DNA from: Bacteroidales bacterium
GTDB taxonomy: Bacteria > Bacteroidota > Bacteroidia > Bacteroidales > JAADJA01
DNA: 6,492 bases
Assembly: GCA_021107975.1 (NCBI GenBank)
Contig: JAIORT010000965.1
Location: 1 to 6,492, forward strand
Reading direction: 5' to 3'
The notes below the pieces were generated by a model. It was not told the origin of the DNA. It saw only the letters and a program-made list of their open reading frames with translations, and searched no databases. Shown here piece by piece: positions 1-6,400 of this stretch; position 1 is the stretch's first letter; the number at the start of each line of letters is the position of its first letter. The position numbers and the translations under genes are program-made.

Positions 1-355
1 CCCGGATAGTGATTTCAATATTATCCTTTTCCGGTAAATACAAATTAACTTTTGTTTTTTCTTTAAACGGGTTTGGATAATTCTGTGAAACAGAGATAGT
101 ATTTTTTCCAAACTTGTCCGTATGGATTGTTTCATTATTTCCGATACTTGTAACATAATCCAACACAAATACAGTATCGGGTGCATAAAATGTTGTATCC
201 CCACCCTGGGTAAGGTTTTCAATTATTATACTGTCCATTGGAACGTACTGACCGTTGTTCTCCGCTGTGAAAGTAAATTCCATTGTGGGTTTTTGGCTAA
301 AGGCATTTAATATAAGTCCGAATGCCAGAATCGAAAGTAAAATTTTTATTTTCAT
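1..355 (-). CDS. Exported protein with YPNPF sorting-domain-like motif, 3' end outside window (FISUMP-family type?)
   Basis: The reading frame is open from the ATG at 355 to the window edge, giving 118 residues. Residues 1-20 form a signal peptide (MKIKILL, then a hydrophobic stretch, cleavage near AFS|Q). Residues 22-68 include TQGGDTTFYAPDTVFVLDY. Residues 87-118 carry VSQNYPNPF followed by T-K-V-N-L-Y-L-P-E-K, the opening pattern of type A sorting domains of the type IX secretion system (T9SS). Those domains normally sit at the extreme C-terminus; here the motif starts at about residue 90. From memory, Bacteroidota proteins with this layout (short N-terminal region, sorting-like domain, then a long C-terminal part often with a FISUMP domain) exist, so this may be one, but the decisive part is missing. 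An in-frame ATG at 409 would add 18 polar residues (MTKKTEIQNI...) before the signal peptide. The start at 355 is preferred because it puts the lysine-rich n-region directly before the hydrophobic core. It lies 123 bp after the 922-residue gene with no terminator seen between, so cotranscription is possible. Confidence 0.8.
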   Translation of the reverse strand, partial: MKIKILLSILAFGLILNAFSQKPTMEFTFTAENNGQYVPMDSIIIENLTQGGDTTFYAPDTVFVLDYVTSIGNNETIHTDKFGKNTISVSQNYPNPFKEKTKVNLYLPEKDNIEITIR

Positions 356-478
356 AAGGCTACGATTTTCATAAGTATTTATATTTTGTATTTCTGTTTT
401 CTTTGTCATTATGATGGATAAATGTTATATCCAACGATATTAAAGTTGAAATTGCTGTTTATGAGATAAATTAACAAA

Positions 479-3247
479 TTAGTCCAGCATACAACGCACT
501 GCGAAGCCGTCCAACTTATTTGTGCAACTCCGCCATACCTGTGCGGTATTGTAGTCCAGGAACCGTTGGAACGCCGGGTATGAACCGAGATCGGTTGATG
601 TCCACAATTGTCCGTTTAACGTGAGGTTCCAGAAATTTCCGTTAGTGTTACGGTGGCCGGTCGGCAGGGCTGTGAAGCCACTCGAATTTGTTGCCCCTGT
701 ATTGGGTGAAGTCCAATGGGCTGTACCGGCTTCTTTGAGTTTACCTCCTTCATCTGTTCCTCTCCAACCTTCCTCATCAGCTTGTGATTGCGTCATACCG
801 AGATACATTTCCATAGTTTTCCATTCAGCGTCAGTCGGTATATGCCAGCCGGCAGGGCAAATACCTTGTGCACCGGGTGTCGTTACATATTGCATTATCT
901 CATTCCATTGGTACAGACCACCGTAAACATCGCAATTACTTGTGTTGTTGCCATAACAGTATTTTTCAATAGTGCTGTTATCAGTCATTTCAAGTACCCC
1001 GTCTATCCTCGCTCCAATGTTCATGTTTTCGGCCATCCAGCATTGTGTGCCAATTTGTACTGTGTTATAACTTTGCCCGTCGCGGTAATCTGTGAACGGG
1101 TCACCACAAATAATAGGGATTTCATCCGGCACCTGGCAAACCATCCCAATATTATTTAACCAAACATCATTTTTATCAATATTATTAACTTCGCTGTCCA
1201 TATCAAAATCACCGGAATAATATCCTTTCTTTCCAGCCTGCAAATCCCAGACGTTGTTTATATCTGCGATTTCAACAGTATCATTGGCATCACCATCCCC
1301 GGCATACATACCGTAAACTCCACTGAGGTTTTTCAGTGCATCTGTTCCATAAGCCTGTCCTGACGGTGTTGTAAAATCGTAAGTATAAACCCCGCCGGAT
1401 TCGGTTAACGGGTTAGCTGACATGATACCGAGGTGGTTGCGGTGCCAGATTACCACGAACAAATTGTTGGTGATGGGGGTAGAGACAACGCATGCGTTGC
1501 CTGTACCATCCAAACCAACAACAGAACCATCTTTCAAAAGAAATGCCGCCTGCCTTGCAATCATAGCGCCGGGCCTGGCAGTGGAAACATCCCCGGTGGT
1601 TTCCCTTAATTCTATCAACACCCAGTCAACCACATCTGCATTCGGGATACTTGCAACGGTTTCTGTTCCTTGGTAATCCCATTTCAAAGAATCATTATAA
1701 GGTTGGGATAAAGGGATGTGTCCCGGATTAAGGTTTGTATTCATATCGGCGCCATTGTATGGCCCTTCGAGATAAACTGTAAGGTCAAGGTCAAGCCTGT
1801 TGACTTCTGTTGTAAACGACCAAATATCACATCCCGAAGCCGTGTTGGTTGAATTATATGGTATAACCTGCCAATAATAGGTTTGACCAAAACCCAGTGC
1901 TATGCATGGAGTGTACGATGTAACACTTCCCACATCCAATTCATTTTCTATGTTTGTTGGCGGATTATCGGTTCCGAAGTATAACAGGTATGCATCAGCC
2001 TCCGGTACGTTATTCCATTCCAGGGAGGTGTTGACACTTATGTCAGTTGTTGCATTTAACGGAGTAACAGGAGTTGTGCAGCTTACAGGAACACTTGTAC
2101 TTACCTCTACCAAACTACCGTAATAAGGATAAGCTCCGTTTGTACCATCAAAATCGTAAATACTTGTCATAATACCGGTAGTGATGTTATACGAATAGAT
2201 ACTGCCAAAATCGTTAATATAAGTATCCGATGTGTAGCCATACAAAAGCCCATCGGAAGCCTGCATTAAGTCGCTTACTGGAGTAGCCCCATTGGTACCA
2301 TTAAAATCGGCAATTTTGGTATATGTATCGTCAAGCGGGTCATATTTAAAGAGGACACCATAATCGTAGGCACCCCCTTGTTTCGCTGACCCATATAGTA
2401 GCCCGTCAGAAGCTTCAAACAATCCCCCCTCAGGATATTTACCATCTATAAAAAAATCGTATGTTTTTGTGAAAATACTGGTAGCCGGGTCAAATTTATA
2501 AATTGTTCCGTATGCCCCTCCTTGATACGTCATTCCATATAACAAGCCGTTAGAAGCCTGTATTAATTTGCCACATGGATTAGATCCGTTTGGCCCATCA
2601 AAATCATGTATTTTGGTAAAACTATCGGTAGCCGGGTCGAGTTTAAAGATAACACCACAGTCATCGTTGCCCCCTTCAGACCTTGTCCCATATAACATCC
2701 CATCAGAAGCCTCCATTAAACCTCCCCCAAAATATCCCCCGTCAATTCCATTAAAATCATGTATCCTGGTATAAATACCGGTAGCCGGGTCGAGTTTAAA
2801 GATAACACCTAAGTTATTGTCACCTCCATCTATGGTCATTCCATATAACAACCCGTTAGAAGCCTGCATTAAAGAACCTGAAGGCGGTGCTCCATTGGAA
2901 TAATCAAAATCGTGCATTTTGGTAAAATTACCGGATGCCGGATCAATTTTAAAGATAACACCCATGTCATTGGTTCCTCCTTCATCCGTCATTCCATATA
3001 ACAACCCGTCAGAAGCCTGCAATAAACCATCGGTTGGAAAACCGCCGTCTGTTCCGTTGAAAAAATGTTTTACGGTATAATTGTCCGTACCCGCATCATA
3101 GCAGTATATTACGCCATGATGACCCGAATAGTCAGAGGCTACCATTCCCCACAGGTTGGGCTGGGCATTTGCACTGTGGCTTATTAATAATCCAAAAAAC
3201 AGGACGCCGAAGATGATTGATTTGATAATCTGTAAATTTGATTTCAT
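479..3247 (-). CDS. Secreted GloVer-repeat protein with FN3-like, dockerin-like and FISUMP domains
   Basis: This is a complete gene of 922 residues, with ATG at 3247 and TAA at 479-481. Domains in order: signal peptide 1-28 (cleavage ANA|Q, not a lipobox); seven tandem units of about 51 residues, 31-384, with the pattern GLLYGMT..GG....GVIFK.DP....T..HDF.G, typical of GloVer tandem repeats (TIGR03803-like); FN3-like module about 386-482; a conserved module about 485-646 (LEGP, DVVDWVLIELR, IARQA, HRNHLGIMS); two dockerin-type calcium loops 651-662 and 680-691; FISUMP domain about 714-922 (GTQCWMAENMNIG, YGGLYQWNE, GICPAGWHIPTDAEW, GGKLKEAG, GFAVRC). No catalytic domain is visible. The protein should be exported by Sec and act in the periplasm or at the cell surface, in adhesion or assembly by inference. 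It ends in FISUMP and lacks a recognisable T9SS C-terminal signal. Its dockerin-bearing module is paralogous to the C-terminus of the upstream gene. The start is supported by the signal peptide, with an A-rich leader and no Shine-Dalgarno, usual for Bacteroidota. The biological function is unknown. Confidence 0.93.
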   Translation of the reverse strand: MKSNLQIIKSIIFGVLFFGLLISHSANAQPNLWGMVASDYSGHHGVIYCYDAGTDNYTVKHFFNGTDGGFPTDGLLQASDGLLYGMTDEGGTNDMGVIFKIDPASGNFTKMHDFDYSNGAPPSGSLMQASNGLLYGMTIDGGDNNLGVIFKLDPATGIYTRIHDFNGIDGGYFGGGLMEASDGMLYGTRSEGGNDDCGVIFKLDPATDSFTKIHDFDGPNGSNPCGKLIQASNGLLYGMTYQGGAYGTIYKFDPATSIFTKTYDFFIDGKYPEGGLFEASDGLLYGSAKQGGAYDYGVLFKYDPLDDTYTKIADFNGTNGATPVSDLMQASDGLLYGYTSDTYINDFGSIYSYNITTGIMTSIYDFDGTNGAYPYYGSLVEVSTSVPVSCTTPVTPLNATTDISVNTSLEWNNVPEADAYLLYFGTDNPPTNIENELDVGSVTSYTPCIALGFGQTYYWQVIPYNSTNTASGCDIWSFTTEVNRLDLDLTVYLEGPYNGADMNTNLNPGHIPLSQPYNDSLKWDYQGTETVASIPNADVVDWVLIELRETTGDVSTARPGAMIARQAAFLLKDGSVVGLDGTGNACVVSTPITNNLFVVIWHRNHLGIMSANPLTESGGVYTYDFTTPSGQAYGTDALKNLSGVYGMYAGDGDANDTVEIADINNVWDLQAGKKGYYSGDFDMDSEVNNIDKNDVWLNNIGMVCQVPDEIPIICGDPFTDYRDGQSYNTVQIGTQCWMAENMNIGARIDGVLEMTDNSTIEKYCYGNNTSNCDVYGGLYQWNEIMQYVTTPGAQGICPAGWHIPTDAEWKTMEMYLGMTQSQADEEGWRGTDEGGKLKEAGTAHWTSPNTGATNSSGFTALPTGHRNTNGNFWNLTLNGQLWTSTDLGSYPAFQRFLDYNTAQVWRSCTNKLDGFAVRCMLD
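482..1108 (-). other. FISUMP domain (Fibrobacter succinogenes major paralogous domain, TIGR02145-like)
   Basis: Residues about 714-922. Family signatures in order: YNTVQIGTQCWMAENMNIG, YGGLYQWNEIM, GICPAGWHIPTDAEWKTME, GTDEGGKLKEAGTAHW, SSGFTALPTGHR, LWTSTD and a terminal GFAVRC. The domain is full length and ends two residues after its last motif. The family is abundant in Fibrobacteres and Bacteroidota surface proteins; its role is not settled. Confidence 0.9.
1124..1309 (-). other. Dockerin-like calcium-loop pair in the 922-residue protein
   Basis: Residues 647-708. Loop one is D651-x-D653-x-N655...E659...D662; loop two is D680-x-D682-x-D684...N688...D691. These match dockerin ligand positions 1, 3, 5, 9 and 12. 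Each loop is followed by a short segment ending in Val-Trp, and the loops start 29 residues apart. The usual glycine at position 6 is Asp656 in loop one and Ser685 in loop two, unlike the neighbouring gene's copy. The segment is internal, between the conserved module and FISUMP. Confidence 0.75.
1310..1795 (-). other. Conserved extracellular module (DVVDWVLIELR...HRNHLGIMS), copy in the 922-residue protein
   Basis: Residues about 485-646, paralogous to 3638-4120. Shared blocks are LEGP, MNT-LN, QPY, SIPN-DVVDWVLIELR, IARQA, a glycine turn, HRNHLGIMS and QAYGTDA-KNL. The module is familiar from large secreted Bacteroidota proteins, where it commonly precedes a calcium-loop segment as here. I know of no biochemical function for it. 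Confidence 0.7.
1802..2092 (-). other. Fibronectin type III-like module in the 922-residue protein
   Basis: Residues about 386-482. The pattern SLEWNNVPEADAYLLYFG, then TSYTP, then GQTYYWQVIPYN and IWSFTTE is typical of FN3-like modules in extracellular Bacteroidota proteins: Trp in strand B, Tyr-x-Leu-Tyr in strand C, Tyr-Tyr-Trp-x-Val in strand F. It probably acts as a spacer between the repeat domain and the dockerin-bearing module. Confidence 0.65.
2096..3157 (-). repeat. Seven tandem ~51-residue GloVer-type units (153-bp period)
   Basis: Units begin at residues 31 (degenerate), 81, 132, 183, 234, 282 and 333 of the 922-residue protein. Five of the seven follow GLLYG or GMLYG, then GG, GVIFK or a variant, DP, a Thr-rich turn, DF-G-NG and ending L-QAS-D/N. 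Unit five (234-281) is three residues shorter; the last (333-384) has lost the DP motif. The length per unit and the count of seven fit a beta-propeller, but the fold is inferred. The repeat is also visible in DNA: 2626-2656 and 2779-2809 are identical over 31 bp, exactly one period apart. Confidence 0.85.
3164..3247 (-). other. Sec signal peptide of the 922-residue protein
   Basis: Residues 1-28: a basic n-region (MKSNLQIIK), a hydrophobic core (SIIFGVLFFGLLI) and an AxA-type site SANA|Q. There is no cysteine at +1, so this is a signal peptidase I substrate and not a lipoprotein. Confidence 0.9.
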
Positions 3248-3330
3248 TGTTATAAGTTTTAGTTACATATTTATTGTTATTAGTCAGGGAAAATCCCAAA
3301 TTTCTTATATTCAGTTATGGATTACAAATC

Positions 3331-3338
3331 CAAAAGTA
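3331..3338 (-). promoter_or_regulatory. Candidate Bacteroidota -7 element (TACTTTTG) for the 922-residue gene
   Basis: It matches TAnnTTTG exactly on the minus strand, 84 bases before the ATG at 3247 and downstream of the terminator candidate, so it would drive the GloVer/FISUMP gene separately. No clear TTG -33 element is seen at the expected distance. A small 5-bp inverted repeat (3319-3331, loop ACA) overlaps its downstream edge. Confidence 0.35.
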
Positions 3339-3383
3339 ATCAATTTTCGGATTAACTTACCCACCACCCTTTGCTTAAATCCG

Positions 3384-3399
3384 AAAAAGCCCGGGGCTT
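3384..3399 (-). terminator. Candidate intrinsic terminator after the array gene
   Basis: On the minus strand the sequence reads AAGCCCCGGGCTTTTT: a 5-bp GC-rich stem (3395-3399 with 3387-3391), a 3-base loop and five T residues (3388-3384). It lies about 50 bases after the stop at 3446 and just past the 13-bp inverted repeat. The stem is short, so efficiency is uncertain. Confidence 0.55.
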
Positions 3400-3405
3400 G
3401 CTTAC

Positions 3406-3434
3406 TCATCCGATGACTCCAAGTCATCGGATGA
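3406..3434. repeat. Perfect 13-bp inverted repeat with 3-nt loop
   Basis: The arms at 3406-3418 and 3422-3434 are exact reverse complements around a 3-base loop (3419-3421). The repeat starts 11 bases past the stop codon of the upstream array gene. No T-run follows on either strand, so it is not a textbook terminator alone. It could protect the 3' end of the mRNA, form a tandem hairpin with the terminator below, or be a REP-like dispersed palindrome. Confidence 0.85.
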
Positions 3435-3445
3435 ATCACTTAGCA

Positions 3446-6400
3446 CTATTCCGGCACCTGGCTTCCTTCTCCCTCGTTGGGAACCCATATATCGTTCTTA
3501 TCAGGATTATTCACTTGTCCGTCCATATCAAAATCGCCTGACCAGTATCCTTTCTTTCCAGCCTGCAAACTCCAGATGTTGTTTTTGTCGGCAACTTCAA
3601 TAGTACCATTGGCATCACCATCTCCTGCGTACATTCCGTAAATTCCACCGAGATTTTTCTGTGCATCTGTTCCATAAGCCTGTCCTGTACCAGAAGTAAA
3701 ATCCCAGGAATAAGTACCTCCGACATCTGTTAACGGGCCGGACGACATAATCCCCAGGTGGTTTCTATGCAAGACAACGGCATACAGGTTTTGAGTAATA
3801 GTTACATCAAAATGCAACAGTCCTGAGCCATCAGTTGTAACAATATCTCCGTTTTTCAGGATAAACCCTGCCTGGCGGGCGATTCTTTTGCCGGCTGTTG
3901 CTGTTGAAGCCGCTCCGCTTGTTTGGCGCAGCTCTATCAAAACCCAATCAACTACATCTGTATTGGGAATTGATGTTACATATTCTCCGCCTGAGTAATT
4001 CCAGGGCGGTCCAACATAAGGCTGGTCAACGGGTAAATGATTATTGCTATTAAGTAATGTATTCATTTCCGTAGTACCAAAGGGACCTTCTAAGAAAGCC
4101 TTCAGGTTTACGTCAATTCCTGCCGTTGTAACTGTAACGGTCATTTCATCCGATCCTGTGCAACCGAGGTCATCAATCACAGTTAAGGTATAAGTAATTG
4201 TATTTGGCGGATTGGCAATCGGATCGAAAATATTCGGATTGGTCAGCCAGTCGGATGGTGTCCACTCAATATTATATGGAGTTGTTCCACCTGTGGCAGA
4301 GCCATTCAATTGAGTTGATCCCCCGGCACTGATAACAACATCACTTCCTGCATCCACTACTAAAGCATTCGCTGCAATAGAAATATCACCAGTGTTAAAC
4401 GCCATGGCAAAAATATTTCCATCAGGGTCGCTGTATTCACAATTTCCAGGTGTTTGTGTATCCCAGGTTAGTGTTGTTGAAATTCCTGCATTCGCTTTAA
4501 ACTTGTATTTAATCAGTGTGCCAGCGCCGATGTTTGCAGGGGTAACAGATACCCAGCTAAGGATAACCTGCGATCCGATGGCATTTACAATCAACATCCC
4601 TCCTGAAAGTTCACTGTTTGGGGATTCATACCCTTCAAAAGATAATTTGGTATCATCGAAATTTAATGTAAGCGATATTGCGCCTACATTATTACAATTC
4701 GTAACCCATACAGGAACCGAAATATTTCCGGTACAGGAATTTGTAATGTCCACCGCAGAAGTAACAATTATAGGTGGAATTACAAACAACATTGCCGAAT
4801 CGGAAAAAACAGACGGTGGGCATGTTCCTGTTACAAAACATCTGTATAAATATTCATCCATTGCCTGGTCAACAGGATTGATTTGCAATGTTGCCGTATT
4901 TGTCCCTGAATAAGGAGCAATATTTGTCAGGCTTATCCATGTGCTTCCATTATTATCACTTTCCTGCCATTGATAACTCAATCCCGTTCCTGTTGCAGAT
5001 ACGGAAAAACTCGTTCCTGTTCCTTCGGGTGCGGTTTGATTGGAAGGATTTCCTGTAATTAAAGGAGGTTGGTAAACAGTAACATTTCCGTTTACATAAT
5101 TATCGAAAATGATATTACCATCGATATCACTGAATTCACAATTTCCTTCCGCCTCATTGTCCCAGTCAAGGATAGTGCTTCCTGTAACACCTGTGAAGAC
5201 AAGTTCAAGAAGAAGATCATCGCCAATGGTTACAGGAGTAGTGGAAGTCCATGTAAAATAGACGGTTCCTCCTGCATCATTAATAACAAAATTACCCCCT
5301 GAAAGCGCACCGTTCAATGTTTGATAATTGTCATAAGCAAGTATAGCTTCATTATATTTAAGCGCTAAAGAAAATGATGCAACACCAATAAAGTGAGTTA
5401 CATCGATTGGTACTGTAATGGACCCCGGACAATCCGAAACAGTTCCTGCAATAGCAGTTATCCTGGGAAGAACAAGTAACTCCGCATGATCAGATACAGC
5501 ATCAGGAGTACAATACCCGCTTACAATACAACGATACCAGAAACCGCTCATCGAAAGCTGTGCATTGGAAATATTTAATGTTGCATTCGTAACGCCACTG
5601 TAATAACCTCCATTTACGAGGTCTGTCCAGATGCTTCCTCCGTCAGTGCTTATTTGCCATTGATAATTAATCCCTGAAGCTATAGCCGAAACACTAAAGC
5701 TGGTTCCGGTATTCTCTGGTATCAATTTATCGACCGGTTGAATATTGATTTGCGGTACCTGATAAATAGTAAATGAATTATTTTCAAAAACAGATACAAT
5801 TTCTTCTGCGTTCAAATAGGTATATTCGCAATTTCCCGGCGTTGTTAAATCCCATGTCAGGTTGCTGCTACCAGTCGTTCCGGTAAATAGAATTTCAATA
5901 AGCGTTGTATCAGTACCAAAAGTTACAGGTGAAGTAGTTGACCATGACATATAAACCATTCCACCTACTTCATTGCAAACAAAATTTCCGGGCAATAACG
6001 AATTTACATTCTGATATCCCGAATAAGTTAACGTTCCGGTATTATAGGTGAACGCCAGTGAAAAAGCAGCAACATCAGTAAAATTGGATGTCAGGATTGG
6101 GATTGTAATATTTCCCGGACAAACATTCTGCACATCAAATGAAGTGATAAGCGGCTGAATCACCGTTAACTCCGCTTCATCAGAAATGACTGCAGGGCTG
6201 CATGTTCCGCTGATCTCACAACGATAAAGATATCCATGCATTGCCAAAGTAACATCATAAACATTCAGAGTTGCAGAAGTAACCCCGGTCGAAAACCAGT
6301 TTACCCCTCCATTAGGACTTTGGTACCATAATCTGCTTATACCTGTGGCTATGGCGTTCACACTAAAACTAACATTGTCTCCAACAAGTGCCGTTACATC

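Noticed and set aside
122..310. Short plus-strand open frame near the left edge
   Set aside because: It is antisense to the partial exported-protein gene, whose signal peptide and YPNPF motif are convincing.
356..478. Promoter or terminator between the GloVer gene and the leftmost gene
   Set aside because: Only a one-mismatch TAnnTTTG (TATCGTTG on the minus strand, about 435-442) and no GC-rich hairpin were found, too weak to call.
788..1159. Plus-strand open frame opposite the FISUMP region
   Set aside because: The minus strand encodes clear FISUMP motifs through this stretch; the antisense translation has no family features.
1124..1309. EF-hand calmodulin-like protein
   Set aside because: The loops lack the incoming helices of canonical EF-hands and follow the dockerin pattern and spacing instead.
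3156..3416. Plus-strand open frame covering the intergenic region
   Set aside because: It overlaps the signal peptide of the GloVer gene and then runs through the promoter and terminator region; its composition looks like non-coding translation.
3511..3726. Short minus-strand open frame inside the array gene's C-terminus
   Set aside because: It is another frame of the conserved module and dockerin-like sequence, with no independent features.
4392..4913. 173-codon open frame on the plus strand
   Set aside because: It lies wholly opposite the cohesin-like/Ig-like coding sequence, shows no recognisable domain or start signal, and is a shadow of the well-supported minus-strand frame.
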